DNA of 64,000 nucleotides, taken from positions 1 through 64,000 of the forward strand of contig JAIRBC010000027.1 in assembly GCA_022008415.1 (NCBI GenBank). Reading direction: 5' to 3'. Position 1 is the first letter of the stretch. Each line of letters starts with the position of its first letter. Source of the DNA: Cerina litoralis (GTDB lineage: Bacteria; Bacteroidota; Bacteroidia; Flavobacteriales; Flavobacteriaceae). Of the stretch, positions 37,917-47,301 are shown in pieces. The notes beneath the pieces were generated by a model, which had not been told where the DNA came from, ran no database searches, and saw only the letters and a list, made by a program, of their open reading frames with translations. A program made the translations under genes and the position numbers.

Positions 37917-38195
37917 AAACTGCGCGCCGTCATTTGGTTTAAGAATCTTAGGTCTGTAAAAAATCGCAGTGAATATTGGCAAAGACATTCGTTGACTTTT
38001 AATAACAACTTGTAGCTTGGGAATGTTAAATCATTTCTAATTTATGGCCAACCGTTCCATAAGGTTTGGAAAATGCGCTAACTTTGATAAGAAGCGTGTT
38101 TTGGGAAGAATCTTCTTGCAGATTTGGTTGTAGGCCTATATTTCGCTCACCAAATCGAGGTCGTCCAATACTTATTGTTCTAAAAGTCATCAATT

Positions 38196-39041
38196 ATGAA
38201 AAAAGTTCTTTTGCCCACCGATTTTTCGGAAAATTCATACAAGGCTATTGGTTATGCCATGAGATTGTTTAAAGATCAAGAATGTACCTTCTTTCTATTG
38301 CACACCTACACTCCGGCTATTTATCAAGCAGAATATGTAATGCATGCACAGATGCAGGTGGGTTTGGGCGATTTTTATCGATCTAACTCAATACAACAAT
38401 TGGAAAAGCTCCAAGATCGAATAACGACAGAGTTTAAAAATCCAAAACATAAATTCGTTGTCCGGGCCGCTTTTAATCTTTTGGTAGACGAAATATTGGT
38501 AACTATTGATAACGAAAAAATAGATTTGGTCGTCATGGGAACCCAAGGAGCAAGTGGGGCCAAAGAAATATTTTTTGGAACCAATACTATACATGTTATC
38601 AAAAAAACCACATGTCCCGTTATTGCCGTACCCGTTTCTAATAGCCATAGACTTCCACAAAACATACTTTTTCCTACCGACTATGAGGTTTCGTATCAAA
38701 ATGACCAATTCTCGGAGCTTAAAAATATTGTAACCATGCACCGATCTAAATTAATGGTGCTGCATATTTCTGCCAGCTACGAACTCGATCCTGATCGGGC
38801 GAAGAATAAATCTAAACTGTTGGAGATATTTAAGGGAATGCAAATTGATCTCCATGAGGTTGGAGACCAAGGTGTCATTTCGGCCATCAATGGTTTTCAA
38901 AGTGATAACGATGTAGATTTTTTGGTTATGGTACAGCACAAGCGCACCTTTCTGGAGCGCCTGTTTATGGAGCCCGTTATCAATAAAATAGGATTTCACG
39001 TCACCATTCCATTTATGGTGATTCCCGGTTTTGAGCAATAA
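38196..39041 (+). CDS. Universal stress protein, two UspA domains
   Basis: The 281-residue cytoplasmic protein holds two tandem UspA folds. The first (1-147) is well conserved, with VLLPTDFSENSYKAIGYAMR at the start and the ATP-site-like VMGTQGASGAKEIFFG followed by NTIHVIKKTTCPVI. The second (about 150-281) is degenerate, with NILFPTDYEVS and FLVMVQHKRTFLERLF. Two-domain Usps are common in this group and usually respond to stress or starvation. No operon partners. Confidence 0.92.
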   Translation: MKKVLLPTDFSENSYKAIGYAMRLFKDQECTFFLLHTYTPAIYQAEYVMHAQMQVGLGDFYRSNSIQQLEKLQDRITTEFKNPKHKFVVRAAFNLLVDEILVTIDNEKIDLVVMGTQGASGAKEIFFGTNTIHVIKKTTCPVIAVPVSNSHRLPQNILFPTDYEVSYQNDQFSELKNIVTMHRSKLMVLHISASYELDPDRAKNKSKLLEIFKGMQIDLHEVGDQGVISAINGFQSDNDVDFLVMVQHKRTFLERLFMEPVINKIGFHVTIPFMVIPGFEQ

Positions 39042-39148
39042 ATTGGTTCACGAGAAGTTTTGGGCAATGTCCTTTTCAAGATTAAGCCTAACTGTAAATC
39101 TCTTGTGTTCGTACTGGATATTCTTTAATTAAATAGTGATGTATAAAA

Positions 39149-39574
39149 ATGAAAAACAATCGTATGCAAACCGATCAATACAACGAAGTGGAACTCTTGC
39201 ATTTGGAGTCCCAGCAATGGACTTCCAGTCTTAATTTTATTAAGGATGAGATTGTTTTTATCGGTCATTTATTGGACTCCTACATTTTTGAGCCCGATAC
39301 CCCCAACCTTTTTGAGCGGCTCCAGGACTATCGGGATTCATTAAAAAATATAATAAGCACTACCTCGGAGGTATGCAAACAAATTAGCATTCACGACAAT
39401 GACTTGGGTGGTATGTTGGAGTGCAAGGATAAGTCTTTCGATCAGGCTTATTGTCACAGGCACGATCAATTAAAAGCCACCGTCGTTGAGTTGATGATGG
39501 ATTTTCAAAATTTCAAGGCCGATATATTTAACTATGCCGGAGGAATCTTAAGGAAGCGAAAACCAATGCGATGA
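39149..39574 (+). CDS. Hypothetical cytoplasmic helical protein
   Basis: The 141-residue protein has no signal peptide and looks entirely alpha-helical, with likely coiled-coil stretches (ESQQWTSSLNFIKDEIVFIG, DQLKATVVELMMDFQNFKAD). I do not recognise a family. It is a monocistronic gene between the universal stress protein and trxB genes; an association with stress is only positional. A start at the second ATG (MQTDQYNEV) is equally possible. Confidence 0.65.
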   Translation: MKNNRMQTDQYNEVELLHLESQQWTSSLNFIKDEIVFIGHLLDSYIFEPDTPNLFERLQDYRDSLKNIISTTSEVCKQISIHDNDLGGMLECKDKSFDQAYCHRHDQLKATVVELMMDFQNFKADIFNYAGGILRKRKPMR

Positions 39575-39697
39575 TATAGACTTGAGATCGTCGGTTCCGA
39601 CAAAAAGTTGGTTAGCCCTCCCGACAATCATTGAGACATACCTTCCCAATAGATAATAACAAAATAACTATAATAACTTTTGATAACTTTGCGAGTA

Positions 39698-39717
39698 AGG
39701 TTTTTTGCAAAAAACCT
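39698..39717. promoter_or_regulatory. 20-bp perfect palindrome in the trxB promoter region
   Basis: AGGTTTTTTGCAAAAAACCT is a perfect palindrome ending at the first base of the candidate -7 element TACTTTTG (39717-39724). It could be a regulator site overlapping the promoter, or a small hairpin. It is 60 bp before the trxB start. Confidence 0.5.
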
Positions 39718-39724
39718 ACTTTTG
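39717..39724 (+). promoter_or_regulatory. trxB: Candidate -7 element of the trxB promoter
   Basis: TACTTTTG fits TAnnTTTG and lies 52 bp before the start. A second match, TAACTTTG, lies at 39684-39691. The spacing to an upstream TTTG is not ideal for either, so this remains tentative. Confidence 0.4.
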
Positions 39725-39776
39725 TAGTAGATAAACTCAAGACGAGTTTAAAATAAATTCAATGAAGTATTAGGTT

Positions 39777-40742
39777 ATGTCAGAGAAAGTAGAACGTTTA
39801 AAAACATTGATCATAGGATCTGGTCCTGCAGGATATACGGCTGCAATTTATGCCGCCCGTGCAGATCTTAAACCAGTTGTGTATACGGGTATGGAGCCTG
39901 GTGGACAGTTAACGACCACTACCGACGTCGACAACTTTCCTGGTTACCCGGAAGGAATTGATGGACCAACTATGATGGTACAACTGCAGCAGCAGGCCGA
40001 ACGTTTTGGCACCGAGGTCCGTTTTGGAATGGTAACAGCGGTTGAACTTAGTGATGAGGTTGGCGGAATCCATAAGGTTACCGTTGATGAGAATAAGTTT
40101 TTGGAAGCAGAAACCATAATTATTTCTACCGGTGCTACCGCAAAATATTTAAACCTGCCCAGTGAGCAGCGTTTGAGGGGTGGAGGTGTTTCGGCATGCG
40201 CGGTGTGTGATGGATTCTTCTACAAGGGTCAGGATGTGGCCATTGTAGGCGCCGGGGATACTGCAGCCGAAGAGGCGTCATATTTGGCCAATATTTGCAA
40301 TAAGGTGACCATGCTCATCCGGAAAGATTATATGCGGGCTTCCAAGGCCATGCAACACAGGGTCAATAGCTTGTCCAATATAGAGATAAGGTATAATACC
40401 GAAGTGGATGAAGTGTTGGGCGAACAGGTGGTGGAGGGCCTCCGGATGGTTAACAATCAAACAGGGGAGAAGGAGGAAATTGCCATAACCGGACTCTTTA
40501 TAGCCATCGGTCATAAACCGAATACCGACATATTTAAGGGACAATTGGATATGGATCCAACGGGATACATTATTACCCAAGGAAAATCTACCAAGACCAA
40601 TAAACCTGGGGTATTTGCCAGTGGAGATGCGCAGGATAAGGAATACCGGCAAGCGGTGACCGCTGCAGGGACAGGTTGTATGGCAGCCTTGGATGCCGAA
40701 CGTTATTTGGCTACCATTGAGACGCCGCAAGAGGTAGTGTAA
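39777..40742 (+). CDS. trxB: Thioredoxin-disulfide reductase
   Basis: The 321-residue flavoenzyme reduces thioredoxin with NADPH in the cytoplasm. It has the FAD-binding GSGPAGYTAAIYAARA near the N-terminus, the redox-active CAVC pair (Cys141, Cys144), the NADPH-binding GAGDTAAEEASYLA, and the C-terminal VFASGDAQD block. Length is standard. It probably stands alone, with a palindrome-bearing promoter and an intrinsic terminator. Confidence 0.97.
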   Translation: MSEKVERLKTLIIGSGPAGYTAAIYAARADLKPVVYTGMEPGGQLTTTTDVDNFPGYPEGIDGPTMMVQLQQQAERFGTEVRFGMVTAVELSDEVGGIHKVTVDENKFLEAETIIISTGATAKYLNLPSEQRLRGGGVSACAVCDGFFYKGQDVAIVGAGDTAAEEASYLANICNKVTMLIRKDYMRASKAMQHRVNSLSNIEIRYNTEVDEVLGEQVVEGLRMVNNQTGEKEEIAITGLFIAIGHKPNTDIFKGQLDMDPTGYIITQGKSTKTNKPGVFASGDAQDKEYRQAVTAAGTGCMAALDAERYLATIETPQEVV

Positions 40743-40773
40743 TTTAAAAAGAGATTTGGATATCGAAAAAAGA

Positions 40774-40800
40774 AACCGCTCCAAGAAGCGGTTTTTTTTA
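40774..40800 (+). terminator. Intrinsic terminator after trxB
   Basis: A 7-bp stem (AACCGCT/AGCGGTT) with a 5-6 nt loop is followed by a run of eight T on the plus strand, about 30 bp past the trxB stop. The A-run on the other side may let it also serve the converging gene at 40832. Confidence 0.85.
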
Positions 40801-40831
40801 TTAGATGGCGTGCTGGGCGTAATATCAAATG

Positions 40832-41275
40832 CTAGTTGAGCCGTTTGTAGTTTTCGGAATTGATGGGATTTCCATCCCCATCCGTAAATATCTGGCTGTA
40901 TCTGTCAGGCTTTAAATCCAACTTCATGGTCCAAACCATACTATCGTTGGCTATTTTCCGCATGGATTCTGACATATACTCCAACCGCTCGGTAAGGGTG
41001 CTGTCCGTTGTACTATACGAGCCATAACCAAACCATTCTACAGAATCTTTGGGTACATAGCGGGTCCACATCACCTTGCCATTGTAATACATTTTAATTT
41101 GTCGGTATCCTTCCGTCGCAGGGACGGTGGTTATGTTATTGCCATCATAATTATTAAAACTGACCAGTTCCCAGGTTCCTTCAATAGATGGTGCACTTTG
41201 TAGTTTTGGTGATGTTGGCCCTGTAGCAGAGGTCAAAAGCAACGTCAGAAAAACCAATCCAAGTAATTTTTTCAT
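40832..41275 (-). CDS. Small secreted lipocalin-like protein
   Basis: The 147-residue protein has a Sec signal peptide (LVFLTLLLTSATG) and a mature part with the lipocalin-like start SIEGTWELVSFNNYDG followed by alternating beta-strands (YRQIKMYYNGKVMWTRYVPK). Proteins of this kind occur in many Bacteroidota and have no firm function; ligand binding is only a fold-based guess. It converges on trxB and shares the intergenic terminator. Confidence 0.75.
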   Translation of the reverse strand: MKKLLGLVFLTLLLTSATGPTSPKLQSAPSIEGTWELVSFNNYDGNNITTVPATEGYRQIKMYYNGKVMWTRYVPKDSVEWFGYGSYSTTDSTLTERLEYMSESMRKIANDSMVWTMKLDLKPDRYSQIFTDGDGNPINSENYKRLN

Positions 41276-41403
41276 GGTTGAGAGATTTAGAGTGAATTTG
41301 TTAAAACAATTTTAATGTTTAATACCAAAAAGTTACAACTTTTTTTGTTAAACCCATAACTATTTTGGTGAATTTTTGCATATTCCGAACCGATAGCTAG
41401 ATT

Positions 41404-42456
41404 TTAAAAGGAATTGATTAGGGAAGTTAGTCGTTCAATATCATTTTCCGTATGGTGAGCGCTTAATACGATCCGGCTAATCAAAGAAGCATCTCCCGTT
41501 GGATAAGGGAAGTTGGTCACAATAATGCGGTTTGTTTCCAAATAATCGGTCAGGTCGTTGTTGGTATAGTTGAAGGCTGGATGACCTTCCAAATGGAGAA
41601 AGCTTTTAGGGGTTCTTAGATTACTTTTAAACTGTTCTATACGTTTTTTTAAGGATGCTCTTTGTTCCATATAGATGGTCTGTGCCTCCAAAAAGGTGGC
41701 TATACTGGCTGGGCTGGTCGGACTGGCACCCGCAAAAATGTCGGTATCCATATATTGGGCTATTCTCCGTTTGCTTCCAAATATTGCTCCGCCTTGTATG
41801 CCCCAGCCTTTCCCCAGTGACCCACAGACCACCAGTTCCTTTGGGGCCAGATGGGAAAGGGCGGCATGGCAGCCACCACCGTACTGTCCTAGGATGCCTA
41901 AACCGTGGGAATCATCGGCCACTAAAATTAAATCGGAAATGGGCAGTGACCTTAGGTTCTTAAAGTTGGGATAATGACTACATGAAAAATTAATGGTATC
42001 TATAAATACTACCGGGGTAGTTGTTTTACTGGAGGTTAGATGATCTCGTATTGCACTATTCAAGGCCGTGTACGTGGCGTAATCCTTAGAATAGCTAAGA
42101 GCCAGCGCCGGATGGGTATGAGGGGCGTAGAACAATTGATATTCCTCCTTGTTGAAAGATTTGCAAGCCATCTGGCCGGCCAAATAGCCCGATGAAAGCG
42201 TAATGCAAGCTTCGCTTCCGATAAGATCTGCCAACTTATTTTCCCCTTTTGCGAATATTGAAAAACGGACATTGGATTTACGGGAGGCCCCGTAACAGGT
42301 ACCGTATTTCTTGATGTTCCTTATAAAAATCCTTTGAAATCGCTCGAGAGCTTGAAGACCTAAATAGGAAGTGCCCCCAAAATAGAGATATTTTTTGCCG
42401 TTAAGGGAGATTTCCCTTCCAGGAAAAGTGTCGATATAGTAGGGAGATGCTGCCAT
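41404..42456 (-). CDS. PLP-dependent alpha-oxoamine synthase-like acyltransferase/aminotransferase
   Basis: The 350-residue protein has the fold-type I PLP enzyme pattern of the 8-amino-7-oxononanoate/serine-palmitoyl transferase group. The cofactor Asp and neighbouring His are in ADDSHGLG, and the PLP Lys is in GSLGKGWGIQGG. It is a little shorter than KAPA synthases (about 380-400), and the acceptor is not evident. Its ATG overlaps the stop of the epimerase gene by one base (TAATG), so the two are translationally coupled. This pairing is a recurring Bacteroidota arrangement in my recollection, but its product is not established here. Confidence 0.85.
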   Translation of the reverse strand: MAASPYYIDTFPGREISLNGKKYLYFGGTSYLGLQALERFQRIFIRNIKKYGTCYGASRKSNVRFSIFAKGENKLADLIGSEACITLSSGYLAGQMACKSFNKEEYQLFYAPHTHPALALSYSKDYATYTALNSAIRDHLTSSKTTTPVVFIDTINFSCSHYPNFKNLRSLPISDLILVADDSHGLGILGQYGGGCHAALSHLAPKELVVCGSLGKGWGIQGGAIFGSKRRIAQYMDTDIFAGASPTSPASIATFLEAQTIYMEQRASLKKRIEQFKSNLRTPKSFLHLEGHPAFNYTNNDLTDYLETNRIIVTNFPYPTGDASLISRIVLSAHHTENDIERLTSLINSF

Positions 42457-43466
42457 TAAACCAAGGTAATACCACTACCGCCATTTTCTGGAAAGACAAC
42501 AACCCCGTATTTCCCAATTTTTACTCCTTGGGCGATATCCTCTTTGAGAAGCATGGCACCGTCCATGTCTACGTAATCCAACTGTGGTAATAGTTGTGCT
42601 ATAGCAGAAATACCCACAGTTGATTCCGTCATACATCCAACCATTACCTTAAGACCGAGTTCTTTTGCTTTGTGGATCATACGAAGGGCTGGGGTAAGGC
42701 CTCCGCATTTGGTCAGTTTTATATTGATACCATTAAAATGGAGCCCGCACTTTTGGACATCGTCTTCTACAATGCAACTTTCGTCCGCGATTATGGGGAG
42801 TACGCTTTGGTGAACTACTTTTTCCATCCCTTCCCAATCCCCTGCGGCCAATGGCTGTTCAATAAATTCTACCCCAAGGGCTTTGAGTTGCGGGGCGTAA
42901 AGAATTGTCTGGTCGGCGGTCCAGGCGCAATTGGCATCTACGCGGAATATGGAATCGGTATGGTTTCTCAGTTCCTTAATAATGGCCACATCGTTTGGGG
43001 AGCCCAACTTAATTTTATAGATCGGCCATGGAGTTTCCCTCATTTTAGATACCATTTTTTCCACGGTATCCATCCCGATCGTATAATTGGTGAAAGGATA
43101 ATTTGCTATATCGGTATGCCATAACTCATACAAAGGCTTGTCCAAAATCTTACCGTATAGGTCGTGTGCGGCCAAATCCAGGGCACATATAGCGAAATTG
43201 CTTAATTTTTTATCCACTAAAAAGGCGTGAAAAACTTCCGGAAGGGTAAAATTGTAGTTTTCGATTTCCTCCCGGACCGATTCGATCTCCGCTATCATGC
43301 TTTCCACCGTGATTTTGTAATACGGGTTGGAAGTAGCCTCTCCGTAACCCGTTTCCCCTTTTAGGCCTAATCCTACGATTAGCGTATCCTGAAAATCGTG
43401 CGATTCGCGTGAGATGCTAAAGGTGTGCCTTAATTGCAATACATACTTTGATAACGTTAATTGCAT
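42456..43466 (-). CDS. Dipeptide epimerase (L-Ala-D/L-Glu type), enolase superfamily
   Basis: This protein of about 336 residues belongs to the muconate-lactonizing subgroup of the enolase superfamily. All catalytic positions are visible: KIKLG (two Lys), FRVDANCAW (Asp), FIEQPL (Glu), IADESC (Asp) and INIKLTKCGG (second catalytic Lys). It should epimerise L-Ala-D-Glu and related dipeptides from murein turnover, in the cytoplasm. The ATG at 43466 is preferred to the GTG at 43484 given in the longest frame. It is coupled to the downstream PLP enzyme. Confidence 0.9.
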   Translation of the reverse strand: MQLTLSKYVLQLRHTFSISRESHDFQDTLIVGLGLKGETGYGEATSNPYYKITVESMIAEIESVREEIENYNFTLPEVFHAFLVDKKLSNFAICALDLAAHDLYGKILDKPLYELWHTDIANYPFTNYTIGMDTVEKMVSKMRETPWPIYKIKLGSPNDVAIIKELRNHTDSIFRVDANCAWTADQTILYAPQLKALGVEFIEQPLAAGDWEGMEKVVHQSVLPIIADESCIVEDDVQKCGLHFNGINIKLTKCGGLTPALRMIHKAKELGLKVMVGCMTESTVGISAIAQLLPQLDYVDMDGAMLLKEDIAQGVKIGKYGVVVFPENGGSGITLV

Positions 43467-43496
43467 TACGAAAATTTTTTTCACTAAGATAGGAAA

Positions 43497-43534
43497 GACC
43501 CCAAGTGTTCTGAAAACCTTTGGGGTCTTTTTTT
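43497..43534 (+). terminator. Hairpin with T-run between epimerase and GIN-domain genes
   Basis: The stem GACCCCAA/TTGGGGTC encloses a 15-nt loop and is followed by seven T on the plus strand. On the minus strand the following sequence is TTTCCTATC, a weaker tract. Both flanking genes are on the minus strand, so it would have to act for the gene ending at 43610. Confidence 0.55.
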
Positions 43535-43609
43535 GCTTAGGAACATTGTTATTTTAGGTTTTGCATATTTTTTAGGGGATTGTACTGGTTTGTGCAAAAT
43601 TTTTGTTGG

Positions 43610-44332
43610 CTACAATTTGCGAACACTCCCAGAGACCGACTTCTTCTGTTCCACGGTGGCATCTCCGCTATAGTTTATATTTGCCCCGCTACTAGCATCG
43701 GCAATCAGCGTGTCCGATACATTGATAGAAATGTCGGCTCCACTACTGGCCTTGGCGTTACAGGTCTTGACCCTTAAATCATTGGCCCCGATTCCCGATC
43801 CCGAACTGGCGTGGATTTCCAAATTGCTGGCTTCCCCAGATATTTTAATATTGGCGCCACTACTAGCGTTGGCCCTGATCTCACTTGCCTTGAGATTTAC
43901 CCCGATACCGGAACCGCTACTGGCCCCGATTTCGATGTGATCTGCGTTTAAAACATTTTTTACCGTAAGATTGGCTCCGCTAGAGCTTTCCAATTCGGTA
44001 ACCACAGGAAGGGAAACGAATACTTTTTTGGTGGCACGGCCTATATTTTCCCTAGCGTGGATTCTAAGTTTTCCATTACTGATGTCGGTTCCGATCAAAT
44101 CGATCACGTTTTCATCGGCCTCTACCGTGATTTTGAATTCATCTGCCTGGGTTACGTAAACATCTAGACCTTCAGACGCGGAAACGGCGGTAAATTGATG
44201 GGTTATCTTTCTATTCTCCTTGGTCACGTTTCCGTCTCCCTTTACCCCGGGCCCTAGATTGATGTCAAATCCACAGGAAGAGAGAAAAAGCGCGATTAAA
44301 ACTGCGATTGTGATTCTAGCTAATGTTGTCAT
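43610..44332 (-). CDS. Head GIN domain-containing (DUF2807) lipoprotein
   Basis: The 240-residue lipoprotein (lipobox FLSSC) has a DUF2807 beta-helix-like domain built from short repeats with Gly-Ala-Ser motifs (ASSGANIKISGEASNLEIHA, SSGSGIGANDLRVKTCNAKA). Such proteins commonly accompany PspC/PadR modules in Bacteroidota, as here. A role in envelope stress sensing is inferred from that association. It ends in basic residues (SVSGSVRKL) and has no enzymatic motif. Confidence 0.88.
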   Translation of the reverse strand: MTTLARITIAVLIALFLSSCGFDINLGPGVKGDGNVTKENRKITHQFTAVSASEGLDVYVTQADEFKITVEADENVIDLIGTDISNGKLRIHARENIGRATKKVFVSLPVVTELESSSGANLTVKNVLNADHIEIGASSGSGIGVNLKASEIRANASSGANIKISGEASNLEIHASSGSGIGANDLRVKTCNAKASSGADISINVSDTLIADASSGANINYSGDATVEQKKSVSGSVRKL

Positions 44333-44495
44333 GATTATTGTTTTTTGATTAGACTGATCTTATTTGTTAGGTCTTGTAAATCTCTTGAGGTATGGGCTTA
44401 TTTTAAAGATTTTCATACCGAACTGTTGATTAATACCGATAGATGGTAAAATACGGGAATCTTGGTTCTTTCGCACGATTACGGTTAGCAGGGGC

Positions 44496-46226
44496 TTAGG
44501 GTGCTGTTTTTACCTTGATCCCATTGCTGTCTATTTTTACTTTTAGGCCGCTGTCCTTATCCCTTACGTCTATATCGATACCTTTTTCATTGATAATGAT
44601 TTTACCGTTGCCATCGTTGTTATCTCGTTCAACTTCCGTAAATTCTTCGGGGCAATCCATGCATTTTAGTTCCCCGTCTTCTACAACTTTCCAATGGTAG
44701 TCCTGAATTTTCTCTCGGTCTACGTCCGGGTTTAAATGGGTATTCCACCCCATGCTATCTTCGCTCGATTGGTCAAACCGAACGGCCATTTCTAAAGGGA
44801 GATATAAGGTTATACGAACTTCTTGGTCTCTGATCTTGTTCTTGGTATCGGTGGTAAAATAATCATCCAACACGATCTTATTGCCCTGAAGGGAAAATTT
44901 ATAATCAATTTTTGACGAACGGGTCTTGGCATCGTCAAAGGAGCTCCCATCTGCTTCCTTGCGGATTCTTATATAAGCCAGGGAGTCTTCAGACTTTTTA
45001 ATGTCGAACCAAACATCCCCAGAAAACAACAGTTGCTCCCCATGCTCGTTATGGGTAAGGGCCATTCGACCAAAATGCATGTTATCCTGTTGTTCGTAGA
45101 ATTCATTGGACTTCATCGTAATGTTCAAAGTATCGGTTGCGTTGGGTACACGGATATCTTCCTTTAAAGTAGTGCTTCCCGTGTAGGCAAAGGAAGTAGC
45201 TTGACGTATACCTAAAACGGTCAGTCCTATTAAAGATAGTAACCAAAGCCCCAATAGGGAAAACTTGGCTATGTTCCCAATTGACTTAAGGTTTTCGACC
45301 AAAATCTTGAGCCCTAGGTATAACAGGAAAAAGAAAGGAATCCCGATGGCCAAAAATCCCATCACGGATACCAACCACACTGGAGTATTGGTAGAATTTA
45401 TCAGTTGATAAAAATCCATTCCTGGAATGTGTACCAGCCCAAGAATACCCACCGTGAACATGCCGACAAAAAGTGCAATAAGGGCGGCGGCTCCCATAAG
45501 GATAAAAATGATCCCAAAAAATTTCCCTACGATCTTAAAGAGAAATATAATGATGTCACCGAGTGTATCAAAAAAAGACTTACTGCCATTTTTCACCTTT
45601 TCCCCAACCTTTTTATAGTCCGCATTCTTAACCTTATCCGCAACTTCATCGAAACCTTCCTTTACCTTTCGTTCTATATTACTGATGTTCACGGCCTCAC
45701 CTTTCATATCCAATTTTTGTGCAGTGGTAGTGGCCTCAGGTATCAAAATCCATAAGAGTATGTAGATGAAAATAAAGCCGCCCCAAGAAAATATGGTCAA
45801 CAAAATCCACAACAACCTTATCCAAATGGCGTCAAGGTGTAGATAGTGGCCAAGGCCCGAAGATACCCCTCCGATATATTTAGAATCTATGTCCCGGTAT
45901 AGTTTTCTCGTCTTTTTAGGGGCATCGGTAGACTTTTTTATCTCGTCTTCAAAGATGTCTTCGTCTACCATATAATCTTCGGGCTGCCCCATCACGTTGA
46001 TGACCTCGTCTACTTCTTTCTGGGTTATCACCTGTCTGTCGTTCTCCATCTTTTCTTGGAACAGTTCGGCGATGCGCGCCTCGATATCGGCGATGATTTC
46101 ATCGCTACCTTTGGTTCCGGCAAAGGAACGTTTTATAGATTCTAGATAGCGTCTCAATTTATTGTAGGCCTCTTCATCGATATGGAAGAAGATATTGGCG
46201 AGATTGATGTTGATTGTCTTGTTCAT
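44496..46226 (-). CDS. PspC domain-containing membrane protein
   Basis: The 576-residue protein has a cytoplasmic helical region (1-100, with AEAYNKLRRYLESIKRSF-like sequence), a PspC domain at about 112-170 (SKYIGGVSSGLGHYLHLDAI followed by two membrane helices), three further hydrophobic segments at about 245-345, and a C-terminal beta-rich domain facing the periplasm. PspC domains monitor envelope stress in phage-shock systems. It lies 7 bp downstream of the PadR regulator, so the two are co-transcribed, with the GIN-domain gene beyond. Confidence 0.9.
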   Translation of the reverse strand: MNKTININLANIFFHIDEEAYNKLRRYLESIKRSFAGTKGSDEIIADIEARIAELFQEKMENDRQVITQKEVDEVINVMGQPEDYMVDEDIFEDEIKKSTDAPKKTRKLYRDIDSKYIGGVSSGLGHYLHLDAIWIRLLWILLTIFSWGGFIFIYILLWILIPEATTTAQKLDMKGEAVNISNIERKVKEGFDEVADKVKNADYKKVGEKVKNGSKSFFDTLGDIIIFLFKIVGKFFGIIFILMGAAALIALFVGMFTVGILGLVHIPGMDFYQLINSTNTPVWLVSVMGFLAIGIPFFFLLYLGLKILVENLKSIGNIAKFSLLGLWLLSLIGLTVLGIRQATSFAYTGSTTLKEDIRVPNATDTLNITMKSNEFYEQQDNMHFGRMALTHNEHGEQLLFSGDVWFDIKKSEDSLAYIRIRKEADGSSFDDAKTRSSKIDYKFSLQGNKIVLDDYFTTDTKNKIRDQEVRITLYLPLEMAVRFDQSSEDSMGWNTHLNPDVDREKIQDYHWKVVEDGELKCMDCPEEFTEVERDNNDGNGKIIINEKGIDIDVRDKDSGLKVKIDSNGIKVKTAP

Positions 46227-46233
46227 TTCAATA

Positions 46234-46563
46234 TTATTTATCGGTGGTTACCAAGTTCACTGCGTTTCTCAATTCGTCCCAGGTGGTGTTCAGCTCTTTA
46301 AGGAACAACATGCCGGTTTCTGTAAGTGTATAATATTTTCGGGGTGGTCCAGATGTGGATTCCTCCCATCGATAGTTGAGCAGCCCGGCGTTTTTAAGCC
46401 GGGTAAGTAGAGGATAAATTGTGCCTTCCACGACTAACATTTTGGCATCCTTTAAGGTCGCTAGGATTTCATTGGCGTACTTGTCCTCCCCGTTGAGGAT
46501 AGAGAGGATGCAGTATTCCAAGACCCCTTTGCGCATCTGCGCTTTTGTGTTTTCTATATTCAT
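46234..46563 (-). CDS. PadR family transcriptional regulator
   Basis: This protein of about 109 residues is a short PadR-type winged-helix repressor (QMRKGVLEYCILSILN-like start and EGTIYPLLTRLKNAGLLNYR as the recognition helix and wing). The frame extends upstream to 46596, but the ATG at 46563 matches family starts. It is the first gene of the PadR-PspC operon and is likely its repressor. Confidence 0.92.
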   Translation of the reverse strand: MNIENTKAQMRKGVLEYCILSILNGEDKYANEILATLKDAKMLVVEGTIYPLLTRLKNAGLLNYRWEESTSGPPRKYYTLTETGMLFLKELNTTWDELRNAVNLVTTDK

Positions 46564-46818
46564 AATTTGTACCCTTTTCCTCCGCTCCTTCAACAATGCT
46601 CAGGATGTCAGGAGAATCTTTTAATGGGTGGATTTAGTTAAACTTCATTTTTTGATCGATGTTTGAACTCCGGTTAATCGGTGTGATGAATACCGTTTTT
46701 TAGTTGATGGTTGATCCGGGTCAATTTTTAATCGCAATTAATAGCCTTATTGATAATTGCCGCCGTTGCGCCATGGCAGTTATACTCTGCCTACTAGTTC
46801 ACTAACTACTAACTCTCA

Positions 46819-47301
46819 CTACTTTATAAAATTAATCGTCAAAGGATATTTAAACAACTGTCCTTCCGATGTCCGTATGGTTGCCAGAATCGTGTACACT
46901 ATATTCACTATAAACAGGGCTGCCTGCAAAAGCCCTGCTATCCCCAACGGGAATAAATACCTGCCAAATTTGAAATTACCGAAGTCAAGATCAAAATTAA
47001 AGCCGTTGAAGTTTTCGAAATCCTGAAATGAAAAATGGCCCGCATGAAATATTTCAGGAAGAAAACCAAGAAAAAAGGGCGCGCTTATAATTCCAATCAC
47101 TACGGAATACAGTAGCAAGCTTATTTGAAAGTTCAGGGCCTGTTTTCCGTTGTAATTCACAAATTCGTATTCCTTTTTATTGGCCACCCACAACACCAGT
47201 GGCAAGATGAAATTTCCGAAGGGTATAAAGTACTTCGAAAAAGTGGACGCATGGATAACAGCCGATAAGTTTCTTTCGTGTTTTGTCAGTGTCTCTGTCA
47301 T
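46819..47301 (-). CDS. DUF4870 family membrane protein
   Basis: The 160-residue protein has three to four hydrophobic segments and the DUF4870 pattern (FGNFILPLVLWVANKKEYEF, NYNGKQALNFQISLLLYSVV). Function is unknown. It is often found near envelope modules such as PspC/PadR, whose genes lie 220 bp downstream on the same strand. Confidence 0.85.
   Translation of the reverse strand: MTETLTKHERNLSAVIHASTFSKYFIPFGNFILPLVLWVANKKEYEFVNYNGKQALNFQISLLLYSVVIGIISAPFFLGFLPEIFHAGHFSFQDFENFNGFNFDLDFGNFKFGRYLFPLGIAGLLQAALFIVNIVYTILATIRTSEGQLFKYPLTINFIK

Noticed and set aside
40278..40784. 168-codon minus-strand frame over trxB
   Set aside because: It overlaps trxB almost entirely and has no recognisable motif.
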